A DNA stretch of 64,000 nt from Aestuariivirga sp. (GTDB lineage Bacteria; Pseudomonadota; Alphaproteobacteria; Rhizobiales; Aestuariivirgaceae): NCBI GenBank assembly GCA_030680855.1, contig JAUXUN010000057.1, positions 95,539 to 159,538 on the forward strand, written 5' to 3'. The notes beneath the pieces are model-generated. The model worked only from the letters and a program-made list of their open reading frames with translations. It was not told the origin of the DNA and ran no database searches. Shown here in pieces: positions 49,669-59,169 of the stretch (within the stretch, counting starts at the first letter, position 1; each line of letters begins with the position of its first letter). Position numbers and translations under genes: made by a program.

Positions 49669-51885
49669 TCAAGCTGTGAGGCCCTTGGCGAAGGGTAGCG
49701 TCCGCACCCGTTTCTTGGTTGCCTGATAGACCGCATTTGCCAGTGCCGGGCCAATAGGCGGGACGCCCGGCTCTCCCGCACCGGTCGGTGGATTTTCCGA
49801 GGGCAGGATATGGACCTCAATCACCGGCATTTGATCAATGCGGAGCGGCGCATAGGTATCATAGTTTCCCTGATCAACCACGCCACCGGTGAGGGTGATT
49901 TCCTCGGCGAGGATTGAACCCAGACCAAAGCCAATGCCACCTTCCATCTGGGCCACGACCTGGTCTGGGTTGATTGCCGTGCCGCAATCGACCACACAGA
50001 TAACCTTTTCAACTTTCACCGCGCCAGGTGAGGGAATGCTGATTTCCACCACCTGCGCCACCACGGTATTGAAGGATTCAGCCACCGCAACACCACGGAA
50101 CCGCCCGGTCGCAGGCGTTGTGCCCCAGCCCGCTTTTTCCGATGCAAGCCTAAGAGCCGCGGCATGACGCGGATGATCCTTGAGCAGCGCGAGACGGAAC
50201 TCCACCGGATCCTTGCCGGCCGCTTCCGCCACCTCATCCAGGAAAGCTTCAACCGCATAGGCCGTGTGTGTCGAGCCGACAGCGCGCCACCACAACACGG
50301 GAACGCCCGTTGTCATGGTGGTGAGGCCAACTCCGAGATTGGGAATGGCGTAGGGAAGATTGGCGGCGCCCTCGACAGACGTAAAGTCGATGCCGTTTTT
50401 CACTGCCATGCCCTCGAACAGAGTTCCGGTCATGATCGACTGGCCGACGATATGGTTAGCCCAGGCGATAAGATTGCCTTTCCCGTCGAGGCCCGCCTTC
50501 ATGGCGTGGACATAGGCTGGACGATAGCGCCCGCCACGCATGTCGTTTTCGCGCGTCCATTGCACCTTCACTGGCCGTGACCAGTCAAGCGCTTTGGCGA
50601 CTTCGACCGATTCCGCCACCACATCGGCATCGAACACGGCGCGGCGCCCGAAGCCGCCACCCGAACGCATGACGTGGAGTTTCACCTTGTCGGGAGTTAC
50701 ACCCGCAATCTGCGAGGCGATGTACTGGTAAAGGTCCGGCATCTGGTGCCCGCCCCAGACTTCGACCACGCCATCCTTCATCATGGCTGCGGCATTGAGC
50801 GGTTCAAGTGCGGCATGGGCCAAATAGGGGAAAGTGTACGTCGCTTCGAGCACCTTCGCCGCGCTGGCAAAGCCCGCAGCCAAATCGCCATCGTTGCGCG
50901 CCATGTTGGCGGGGGCCTGCTTCGCGGCTTCCCGATAGGCGGCGAGAATTTCCGGCGACCCGCGCTGCTCGGCTTTGCTCTCATCCCATTCGACGGTGAC
51001 GAGGTCACGGGCCTTTGTCGCGATCCACATGTTCTCGGCAACCACCGCAATGCCGCGCGAAATCTGCACAACATCGACGATACCCTTCAGCGCCTTGGCC
51101 TTCGCCGCATCAAAGGTTTTGACCGTAGCCCCGAATTTCGGCGGATGGATCATCACCGCTGTTGCCATCCCGGGAAGCTGCACATCGATGGTGTAGGGCA
51201 GTGAGCCATTGGTTTTCGGTTTCGAATCGAAGCGTTTGAGATCAACCTTGCCGATCTGTGTCCACATTTCGCGGGGCTTTAAGGGAATTTCGGCGGGAAG
51301 CACCAGGCCATCGGTTTTGATGGCCATCTCGCCGTAACTCGCGAGTTTTCCGGAAGCATGCGTGAGGTTGCCCATCTCGGCCTTGATTTCGGAGGCGGGA
51401 ACCGCCCATTCGCGGGCCGCTGCTTCAACCAGCATGATGCGCATGGCGGCACCTGCCTTGCGGTAGCGCTCCCATGACGAGGTCATCGATGTCGAGCCGC
51501 CAGTACCCTGGGCCGCACCTCCCCAGGCAAGATTGCCATAAGCCGCGACGTTGCCGGCTCCACCTTCAACGCTGATCTGCGCCCAGTCAGCGCCAAGCTC
51601 TTCATTCACCAGCGTTGCGATGCCGAAATAGGATCCCTGCCCCATTTCGAACTGCGACGAGGTGATGGTGACGGCGCCATCCGGCGCGATCGCGATATAG
51701 GGCTGGAAAGGATGAACCGGGGCAGCAGCGGGTGCGTCTTCTGCTCTGGCTGGACCTGTCATCCGATAGCCGATGGCAAGTCCGGCAGCAGTCGCCACTG
51801 TGCCAAGAATGAATGAACGCCGTGTCGAAACAAGGCTCGCTAACGGCTTGGCAAAAGATTGATCCTGAAAAATCTTGGGGTACAT
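49669..51885 (-). CDS. molybdopterin-binding aldehyde oxidase/isoquinoline 1-oxidoreductase-type large subunit
   Basis: 738 aa; Tat-like [18 protein letters not shown]; molybdenum hydroxylase motifs ([25 protein letters not shown]). Confidence 0.93.
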   Translation of the reverse strand: MYPKIFQDQSFAKPLASLVSTRRSFILGTVATAAGLAIGYRMTGPARAEDAPAAAPVHPFQPYIAIAPDGAVTITSSQFEMGQGSYFGIATLVNEELGADWAQISVEGGAGNVAAYGNLAWGGAAQGTGGSTSMTSSWERYRKAGAAMRIMLVEAAAREWAVPASEIKAEMGNLTHASGKLASYGEMAIKTDGLVLPAEIPLKPREMWTQIGKVDLKRFDSKPKTNGSLPYTIDVQLPGMATAVMIHPPKFGATVKTFDAAKAKALKGIVDVVQISRGIAVVAENMWIATKARDLVTVEWDESKAEQRGSPEILAAYREAAKQAPANMARNDGDLAAGFASAAKVLEATYTFPYLAHAALEPLNAAAMMKDGVVEVWGGHQMPDLYQYIASQIAGVTPDKVKLHVMRSGGGFGRRAVFDADVVAESVEVAKALDWSRPVKVQWTRENDMRGGRYRPAYVHAMKAGLDGKGNLIAWANHIVGQSIMTGTLFEGMAVKNGIDFTSVEGAANLPYAIPNLGVGLTTMTTGVPVLWWRAVGSTHTAYAVEAFLDEVAEAAGKDPVEFRLALLKDHPRHAAALRLASEKAGWGTTPATGRFRGVAVAESFNTVVAQVVEISIPSPGAVKVEKVICVVDCGTAINPDQVVAQMEGGIGFGLGSILAEEITLTGGVVDQGNYDTYAPLRIDQMPVIEVHILPSENPPTGAGEPGVPPIGPALANAVYQATKKRVRTLPFAKGLTA

Positions 51886-51888
51886 GGC

Positions 51889-52347
51889 TTAGGCCTCCAA
51901 ACGGCGGGCAGCTTCGTGAATGGCTGAGCGGATGCGGGCATAGGTTGCACAACGGCACAGATTGCCCGACATGGCGGCATCAATGTCCGCGTCACCGGGT
52001 TTCTGGTTTTCGCTGAGCAGGGCAACCGCCGACATGATCTGTCCGGACTGGCAATAGCCGCACTGCGGCACGTCGAGTTCTGTCCAGACTGCCTGAACTG
52101 TTTCAGCCACGTTGCCGGAAACCCCTTCAATGGTTGTAATTTTTCCGGCCCCAATGTCGCCAATTGCAGTAACGCACGAGCGTACTGGCTGGCCGTCGAG
52201 GTGCACGGTACAGGCACCGCATTGCGCCATGCCGCAGCCGAATTTGGTTCCGCTCAGATGCAATACGTCGCGCAGCGCCCATAAAAGAGGCATTTCCGGT
52301 TCGGCATCGATATCCCGCTGCACGCCGTTGATGTTGATCTTGATCAT
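51889..52347 (-). CDS. (2Fe-2S)-binding protein, small subunit of the molybdenum hydroxylase
   Basis: 152 aa; [20 protein letters not shown]...[11 protein letters not shown]...NLCRCATY. Confidence 0.95.
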   Translation of the reverse strand: MIKININGVQRDIDAEPEMPLLWALRDVLHLSGTKFGCGMAQCGACTVHLDGQPVRSCVTAIGDIGAGKITTIEGVSGNVAETVQAVWTELDVPQCGYCQSGQIMSAVALLSENQKPGDADIDAAMSGNLCRCATYARIRSAIHEAARRLEA

Positions 52348-52535
52348 TCAGCAATTCCTCCCAATTTATGCAGAAGCTTTGATTTGGGTTCCAACAATAG
52401 CAATTGGTAGAGCGTTCACGGGAACGTGATAGTACAATTTTTTGGGACTTTTGCGAACTTCAAGAAGTGTTGGTATTAGCCTCCAAGTGACCGCATGCTG
52501 ACATAATTGGTTCAGAGCACTGATAGATCATAACT

Positions 52536-53222
52536 ATGATTCTCTACTCCGGCCCCCTCAGCCTGTTTTCGCGCAAGGTTGAAATAGTCCTCGCCGAAAA
52601 GAAACTTGCGTTCGAGCGCGTGCTGGTGCCTTTCAGCCAGACCAAGGGTTACGCTCCAAAACATCCCGCCGTGCTGGCCGCCAACCCCAAAGGCCAAGTG
52701 CCCGTGCTGGTTGACGGCGATGTCACCGTCTATGATTCAACCGTCATCGCCGAATATCTCGAAGACAAATATCCCAGCCCTCCGCTTTTTCCGCGCGGGC
52801 CCGAAGCACGCGCCAGATGCCGCCTTCTGGAACTTGAAGCCGACGAGATTCTCCTGGTGCCGGTTCGCGCCCTCATGTTCCGCAGCGAACCGCCGGGGCC
52901 GGATTCCGCGCGGCGTGCGGAACAGGAACGCGCTGCACTCAAAGCCGATGGCGTAATCTTGGAAAACTACGCAAGGCTTGCCGCAAAACTTGGAACCCAG
53001 GAATATTTCTGCGGCACCTTCTCCGTGGCCGACATCGCGACCTTCATGAATATCCATCACGGGTTGCGCCTCGGCGCTCCGCCCGTGTCAGGTCATCAAA
53101 ATCTTTCCGTTTGGCACGCAAGGCTTGCCAAACGCCCAAGCTTTGCCACCGTGATCACCGAGATGGCCGCAGCTGACCGGGAGTTATCCTATCCCGTTCC
53201 CGCCTATCGCAAGGCCCTATGA
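52536..53222 (+). CDS. glutathione S-transferase family protein
   Basis: 228 aa; LFSRKVEIVLAEKKLAFERV, VPVLVDGDVTVYDSTVIAEYLEDKYP. Confidence 0.92.
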   Translation: MILYSGPLSLFSRKVEIVLAEKKLAFERVLVPFSQTKGYAPKHPAVLAANPKGQVPVLVDGDVTVYDSTVIAEYLEDKYPSPPLFPRGPEARARCRLLELEADEILLVPVRALMFRSEPPGPDSARRAEQERAALKADGVILENYARLAAKLGTQEYFCGTFSVADIATFMNIHHGLRLGAPPVSGHQNLSVWHARLAKRPSFATVITEMAAADRELSYPVPAYRKAL

Positions 53223-54382
53223 GCCAGCTTCGTTGCGGCAACCGACATGACGATTGCCAGCACAAGAAAGCCAAGCGCCATCCAGACAGCACTTGCCGAA
53301 ATGCCGTCCTTGATCGCAAACCCGCCCGTGGCCGCCCCCACCGACTGCCCGAGATAAACGGCGGAAGTATTGAGCGCCACGGTTGCGGCGGCAAGTGTGG
53401 GCGCGATGACAACCAGCCTGCTCTGCTGCAGTGAGTTGGACGAGAATGTTCCCAGCCCCCAGATGAAACAGGCAATGCAGCCCAGGATGTAGTTACCGAA
53501 GAACACCCCGAACATGCCAAGTCCCGCAAGCAGGAAACACAGCGCCACAAGAATGGCCCGGTCGACACCAAACCGTCCGATGGCCTTGGTCGCAAGATAA
53601 TTCCCCAGAACCCCGGCGATCCCGAATATACCGAACATCAAGGCAATGCCGCGCGGCGTTGCGGCAAATGCCTCACGCAAGATCGGCGCGAGATAGCTCA
53701 CCACGGTGAACTGCCCGGACATGCTGAGAAGCGTCACCGCCATGATGCATAGCAAGATGGGATTTTTGAAAACCGCAACCCATGATGAAAACTGCAAAGG
53801 TTCAACGCGCATGCCCCGCGTGAGTGAAGATAAGACTCCGATGCAGGACACGGCTGAAAGGCCGGCCATAACGAAGAATGTGGCGCGCCAGCCAAACTCG
53901 GCGCCCAATATGCTCCCCAGCGGGATGCCCACCACCGAGGCCAGCGACCAGCCGATGAAGATGAAGGCGATGGCCTCGGATCGCCTTTGGGGCGGGACCA
54001 TCAACCCGACAGTCGCCGCCGCCTGCGGCGTGAACAGGGCCGCCGCCGCCATGGTCACGGTGCGGATGACGAGCAGGGACCAAAATTCCGGCGTAAGCGC
54101 TGCAAATGCGTGGCCAAGGGCGTAAATGGCGGCGGTCACGGCCAGCAACATCCGCCGGTCAAAACGGCTGGTCAGCCCCGCCAGCAGCGGCGCGCCGATA
54201 CCCACAACCAGGCCGCCGGCAAACAGCAGCAGGCCCGCCGTGGCCGGCGGCACATGGAGATCGGCCCCCAGAACATTCAGCAGTCCGGCCGGGAGCAAAA
54301 CTCCGGTTCCGATGACAAAATTGCCAAACAGCAGCGACCAAAGCGCCAGGCGTTGGGAAGCCGCATCGGGAATGGCTGTCAT
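53204..54382 (-). CDS. MFS transporter (arabinose efflux-type)
   Basis: MTAIPDAASQRLALWSLLFGNFVIGTGVLLPAGLLNVLGADLHVPPATAG; start trimmed from the ORF-track start. Confidence 0.9.
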   Translation of the reverse strand: MTAIPDAASQRLALWSLLFGNFVIGTGVLLPAGLLNVLGADLHVPPATAGLLLFAGGLVVGIGAPLLAGLTSRFDRRMLLAVTAAIYALGHAFAALTPEFWSLLVIRTVTMAAAALFTPQAAATVGLMVPPQRRSEAIAFIFIGWSLASVVGIPLGSILGAEFGWRATFFVMAGLSAVSCIGVLSSLTRGMRVEPLQFSSWVAVFKNPILLCIMAVTLLSMSGQFTVVSYLAPILREAFAATPRGIALMFGIFGIAGVLGNYLATKAIGRFGVDRAILVALCFLLAGLGMFGVFFGNYILGCIACFIWGLGTFSSNSLQQSRLVVIAPTLAAATVALNTSAVYLGQSVGAATGGFAIKDGISASAVWMALGFLVLAIVMSVAATKLAHRALR

Positions 54383-54548
54383 GAAGCCTGCCTTCACAAA
54401 ACCAAAACGAAAGCAGCCCACGCCAAACCTGTCCAGCGCCCGTAAAGCATGGGCCCGTGCATTAATGCTGCACCTGCGAAATAGACTTGCTCTAAATCCT
54501 TGCGCGTTATAGGCTAAAACGCTGAAATCAAGCGAGTTACGAACGGAC

Positions 54549-55424
54549 ATGAAGATCAAGAAAGTCGGCATCATTGGTGCTGGGCAAATGGGCAGTGGCA
54601 TTGCGCATGTCTGCGCCCTCGCCGGATTTGACGTCGGCGTCAACGATGTCAGCAAGGAGCGCATTGATGCGGGCCTCAACACCATCAGCGGAAACCTCGG
54701 GCGGCAACTGAAATCCGGCAAGATCACTGACGCGGACCGCAACGCCGCGCTGAAGCGCATTACCCCGGTTGCGAATTTCGAAGGCTTTGCCGACTATGAT
54801 CTGGTCATCGAGTCGGCAATTGAAGACGAGCAGGTCAAGCGCAAGATTTTCCAGGCGCTGTGCCCCCATCTGAAGCCCGACACCATTGTGGCTTCCAACA
54901 CTTCGTCAATTTCCATCACGCGGCTTGCCGCGGTCACCGGCCGACCCGAAAAATTCATGGGCATCCACTTCATGAATCCCGTGCCCGTCATGGAGCTGGT
55001 GGAACTCATCCGCGGAATCGCCACCGAAGAAGCGACCTTTGCCAGCGTCAAGGAATTCACTCTCGCCCTCCACAAGACCATCGCGGTGGCCGAGGATTTC
55101 CCAGCCTTCATCGTGAACCGCATCCTGCTCCCCATGATCAACGAAGCGATCTATACGCTGTATGAGGGTGTAGGCGGCGTCGAAGCCATCGATACGGCCA
55201 TGAAGCTGGGCGCCAGGCATCCGATGGGGCCGCTCGAACTGGCTGACTTCATCGGATTGGATACCTGCCTTTCCGTCATGCAGGTGCTTTACGAAGGCCT
55301 GGCCGATTCAAAATACCGCCCCTGCCCGCTTCTGGTGAAATATGTCGAAGCCGGCTGGCTCGGACGCAAGGCCAACCGCGGCTTCTATGACTACCGCGGC
55401 GAAAAGCCGGTCCCTACCCGCTAA
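54549..55424 (+). CDS. 3-hydroxybutyryl-CoA dehydrogenase
   Basis: 291 aa; VGIIGAGQMGSGIAHVCALAG, FMGIHFMNPVPVMELVELIRG, GPLELADFIGLD. Confidence 0.95.
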   Translation: MKIKKVGIIGAGQMGSGIAHVCALAGFDVGVNDVSKERIDAGLNTISGNLGRQLKSGKITDADRNAALKRITPVANFEGFADYDLVIESAIEDEQVKRKIFQALCPHLKPDTIVASNTSSISITRLAAVTGRPEKFMGIHFMNPVPVMELVELIRGIATEEATFASVKEFTLALHKTIAVAEDFPAFIVNRILLPMINEAIYTLYEGVGGVEAIDTAMKLGARHPMGPLELADFIGLDTCLSVMQVLYEGLADSKYRPCPLLVKYVEAGWLGRKANRGFYDYRGEKPVPTR

Positions 55425-56035
55425 TTTTCTTCGGCAATCGCGGCCTTCATCAGGGCAACGGCTTCCGCGCTGTTCCATTCGGCCGGCCCCAGCAGGCGTC
55501 CGATTTCGCGGCCCTTGCGGTCAATGAGAAGGGTGACCGGCAGGCCCGGGGCCTGCAGCATATTGAGCGATGTGGTCGTCTCGTCGATATAAAGGCCAAG
55601 GGCGTCCGCTCCGGTCTCCTTCAAAAACGCCGCCGAGGCGTCAAGCCCCTTGCGGTCAACGCTCAGGGCCACAACCTCAAAATCCTTTGAGCCCAATTGC
55701 TTCTGCACCTCGTTCAGGGTGGGCATTTCCCTGCGGCAGGGCGCGCACCAGGTGGCCCACAAATTGAGCAAAACCACCCGGCCCTGCCATTTGCTCAACT
55801 TTACCTCGCTCCCCGTCGAATCCTTGAAAACCAGATCGGGAACAGTCGGCCGATCGGCTTTAACCAGAAAGGCGGCCATGTGCCCTACGGCAAAAGCCTT
55901 GAATCCGCCCCCGCTGTTAACCTCCACCACCTTGCGCGGATCATCGCCGGACAGGTAAATGCCAATGCCCCCGGCAATAAAGGCAAGCAGGACAACGTAA
56001 ATCAGGGAATTCCGGTTTCGCTTTAGGTCATTCAT
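55421..56035 (-). CDS. tlpA: TlpA-family thiol:disulfide oxidoreductase
   Basis: 204 aa; N-terminal anchor, VVLLNLWATWCAPCRREMPTL. Confidence 0.93.
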   Translation of the reverse strand: MNDLKRNRNSLIYVVLLAFIAGGIGIYLSGDDPRKVVEVNSGGGFKAFAVGHMAAFLVKADRPTVPDLVFKDSTGSEVKLSKWQGRVVLLNLWATWCAPCRREMPTLNEVQKQLGSKDFEVVALSVDRKGLDASAAFLKETGADALGLYIDETTTSLNMLQAPGLPVTLLIDRKGREIGRLLGPAEWNSAEAVALMKAAIAEEN

Positions 56036-56072
56036 GGCTAAAAGGCTTACTCGTTCACATTAAGGATTTCCA

Positions 56073-57452
56073 ATGACCAATAAAATGTGGGGCGGCAGGT
56101 TCAAATCCGGGCCCGACGCCATCATGCAAGAGATCAATGCTTCCATCGGCTTTGATAAGCGCCTCTATGCCCAGGACATCGCAGGCTCGAAAGCCCATGC
56201 AGCAATGCTGGCCCAGCAGGGCATCATTTCAAAGTCCGACGCCAAGGAAATTACCCGTGGCCTCGATCAGGTTCAAGCCGAGATCGAAGGAGGCCAATTC
56301 ACCTTTTCGACAGCCCTTGAAGACATCCACATGAATGTCGAGCAGCGCCTGAAGGACATCATCGGCGAGCCTGCTGGCCGTTTGCATACGGCGCGCTCGC
56401 GCAATGACCAGATTGCCACGGATTTCCGCCTTTATATCAGGGACGCAGTCGAACATCTCGATGGCCAGTTGAAGGGCCTGCAATTGGCGCTCGCCGAAAA
56501 AGCCGAAAGCCATGCCAAAACCATCATGCCCGGCTTTACCCATCTGCAGGTGGCCCAGCCCATCACCTTCGGTCATCATTGCCTCGCTTACGTGGAAATG
56601 CTGGCGCGTGACCGCTCAAGATTGGCGGACGCAAGAGTGCGGATGAACGAAAGCCCCTTGGGTGCCGCGGCCCTTGCCGGCACATCATTTCCCATTGACC
56701 GCACCATGACGGCCAGGGCCCTGGGCTTTGACCGGCCCATGCGCAACTCACTGGATGCGGTGGCTGACCGTGATTTTGTTCTGGAGCTTCTCTCTGCCGC
56801 CGCCATTTGCGCCACGCATCTCTCGCGGCTCGCCGAAGAAATTGTCATCTGGTCCACCACGCAATTCCGCTTTGTGAAACTCTCCGACAAATTCACGACG
56901 GGCTCCTCCATCATGCCGCAAAAGCGCAATGCCGATGCGGCGGAACTGGTGCGCGCCAAGCCCGGACGGATTTTGGGTGCGCTCACCTCCCTGCTTGTTG
57001 TCATGAAGGGCCTTCCGCTCACCTATTCCAAGGACATGCAGGAAGACAAGGAACCGGCCTTCGACGCCATTGATAATCTGTCGCTGGCCATTGCGGCGAT
57101 GGCCGGCATGGTGCGTGACCTTGTGCCCAACGCCGAAGTCATGCGCCTTGCCGCTGCAAGCGGGTTTTCAACCGCCACCGATCTGGCCGACTGGCTCGTC
57201 CGTACACTGAAGATGCCGTTCCGCGAGGCCCACCATGTGGCGGGTGCGCTTGTGGCACTCGCCGAAAAGCAGGGCTGCGATTTGCCGGAGCTGAAACTGG
57301 AAGACATGCAAAAAATCGAAAAGCGCATTACAAGGGATGTCTACAAGGTGCTCACCGTCGAAGCCTCCGTTGCCTCGCGCACGAGTTTTGGCGGAACCGC
57401 ACCGGCAAATGTGGCGCGCCAAGCCAGGCGTTGGCTGAAACTGTTGAAGTAA
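56073..57452 (+). CDS. argH: argininosuccinate lyase
   Basis: 459 aa; [35 protein letters not shown]. Confidence 0.97.
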   Translation: MTNKMWGGRFKSGPDAIMQEINASIGFDKRLYAQDIAGSKAHAAMLAQQGIISKSDAKEITRGLDQVQAEIEGGQFTFSTALEDIHMNVEQRLKDIIGEPAGRLHTARSRNDQIATDFRLYIRDAVEHLDGQLKGLQLALAEKAESHAKTIMPGFTHLQVAQPITFGHHCLAYVEMLARDRSRLADARVRMNESPLGAAALAGTSFPIDRTMTARALGFDRPMRNSLDAVADRDFVLELLSAAAICATHLSRLAEEIVIWSTTQFRFVKLSDKFTTGSSIMPQKRNADAAELVRAKPGRILGALTSLLVVMKGLPLTYSKDMQEDKEPAFDAIDNLSLAIAAMAGMVRDLVPNAEVMRLAAASGFSTATDLADWLVRTLKMPFREAHHVAGALVALAEKQGCDLPELKLEDMQKIEKRITRDVYKVLTVEASVASRTSFGGTAPANVARQARRWLKLLK

Positions 57453-57462
57453 GGGGAAACAC

Positions 57463-57570
57463 ATGAAACTCATCATCACTTTGCTGCTCCTGGCGGGCAT
57501 CACCACCACGCTGAATAGCTGCGGCCGGCGCGGCGATCCGGAAGCGCCGAAATTGCAGCAGGCCCAGTAA
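57463..57570 (+). CDS. small lipoprotein (LptM-like)
   Basis: 35 aa, below the ORF-track cutoff: MKLIITLLLLAGITTTLNSCGRRGDPEAPKLQQAQ; lipobox LNSC, SD aagggg, between argH and lysA. Confidence 0.8.
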   Translation: MKLIITLLLLAGITTTLNSCGRRGDPEAPKLQQAQ

Positions 57571-57573
57571 TTA

Positions 57574-58848
57574 ATGCATCACTTTGACTACCGTGATGGC
57601 GTGCTTCATGCGGAGGATGTTGATATCAGCATCATCGCCGATGAAATCGGCACGCCCTTCTATTGCTATTCCACCGCCACCCTGGAGCGCCATTACCGCG
57701 TCATGAGCGAAGCCTTCAAGGACAGCGAACACACCATCTGCTATGCCATGAAGGCCAATTCCAACCAGGCCGTGATCAGGACAATGGCCGATCTGGGCGC
57801 CGGCATGGATGTGGTCTCCGAAGGCGAGCTGCGCCGCGCCCTGGCCGCCGGCGTTCCCGGCCGCAAGATCGTCTTTTCCGGCGTCGGCAAAACTGCTCGC
57901 GAAATGGCCCTTGGCCTGAAAGAAGGCGTTTCCTGCTTCAATGTGGAATCAGAGCCGGAGTTGGAACTGCTCTCGCAAGTGGCCCAGCGCACCGGCCAGC
58001 GCGCCACCATTTCGATCCGCGTCAATCCCGATGTCGATGCCAAAACCCACGCCAAGATCACCACCGGCAAGGCCGACAATAAATTTGGAATTTCCTTCAC
58101 CCGCGCCTCGCAAGTCTATGCCCGCGCCGCGGCTCTTCCCGGCCTTGATGTCGCCGGCATCGATATGCATATCGGCAGCCAGATCACCGACATCGAGCCC
58201 TTCGAACAGGCTTTCAAGCTGATGGCCGAACTTGCGGTGCGGCTGAAATCGGAAGGCCACAACATTCGCCATCTCGATCTGGGCGGCGGCCTTGGCGTGC
58301 CCTATCGCGGCACCAATGACGTGCCGCCCCACCCCGATGAATATGCCGCCATGGTGAAGCGCACGCTCGGCCACCTCGGCCTGAAGTACGTCCTCGAGCC
58401 CGGCCGCATGATTGTTGGCAACGCCGGAATCCTGGTGTCCCGCGTGATTTACGTAAAGGAAAACGACGGGAATTATTTCGTCATTCAGGATGCGGCGATG
58501 AACGATCTCATCCGGCCAACCCTCTATGACGCCTTTCACGAGATCATCCCGGTGAAGAAGCCCGCAGACAAAGCCGCGGAAATCACCGCCGATATCGTGG
58601 GCCCTGTCTGCGAAACTGGAGATTACATTGCCAAGGCACGGCGTTTGCCCACGCCCGAACCGGGTGACCTCCTCGCCACCATGACCGCCGGGGCCTATGG
58701 CGCCGTTCAGTCCGGCACCTACAACACAAGGCCGCTGGTTGCCGAAGTCCTGGTGAAGGGCAGCACCTGGTCACTGGTCAGGCCCCGCCAAACCTATGAG
58801 GATTTGATTGGGCTGGACCGGCTTGCCCTTTGGCAAGCGAAAAATTGA
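57574..58848 (+). CDS. lysA: diaminopimelate decarboxylase
   Basis: 424 aa; CYAMKANSNQAVI, DLGGGLGVPYRG, EPGRMIVGNAG, CETGDYIAK. Confidence 0.97.
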   Translation: MHHFDYRDGVLHAEDVDISIIADEIGTPFYCYSTATLERHYRVMSEAFKDSEHTICYAMKANSNQAVIRTMADLGAGMDVVSEGELRRALAAGVPGRKIVFSGVGKTAREMALGLKEGVSCFNVESEPELELLSQVAQRTGQRATISIRVNPDVDAKTHAKITTGKADNKFGISFTRASQVYARAAALPGLDVAGIDMHIGSQITDIEPFEQAFKLMAELAVRLKSEGHNIRHLDLGGGLGVPYRGTNDVPPHPDEYAAMVKRTLGHLGLKYVLEPGRMIVGNAGILVSRVIYVKENDGNYFVIQDAAMNDLIRPTLYDAFHEIIPVKKPADKAAEITADIVGPVCETGDYIAKARRLPTPEPGDLLATMTAGAYGAVQSGTYNTRPLVAEVLVKGSTWSLVRPRQTYEDLIGLDRLALWQAKN

Positions 58849-58860
58849 GCACGAGTCTCC

Positions 58861-59077
58861 GGGGATGAAAGCGGCCCTCCGCTTCCCGGGTGGATTTCAC
58901 GATGTCAAACAGCGGCGGCGGGATGTCCCCGCCTGAAGCTTCCGGAGTTGAAGGAACGTTACGCCCCAGCCCCGGAGGCCCCATCCACCCCTTGAGATCA
59001 CTGTCATGATCAGCAACCGTCCGGAATGAACTCGCCATCCTTGCCATAATAGGAATATATTGTCAAGGAATAAATTC
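58861..59077 (-). repeat. dispersed intergenic repeat, copy 2
   Basis: The reverse complement aligns end to end with 8101-8320, with conserved hairpins. Confidence 0.9.
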
Positions 59078-59169
59078 ACGGAACGGTTCGCGGCGGTTCC
59101 GCCGCTCATGAAAAAGTGATGAATAATCCCGGGCACAATTTTGCCGAGGTGTGCTATTATCTCTCAGGC

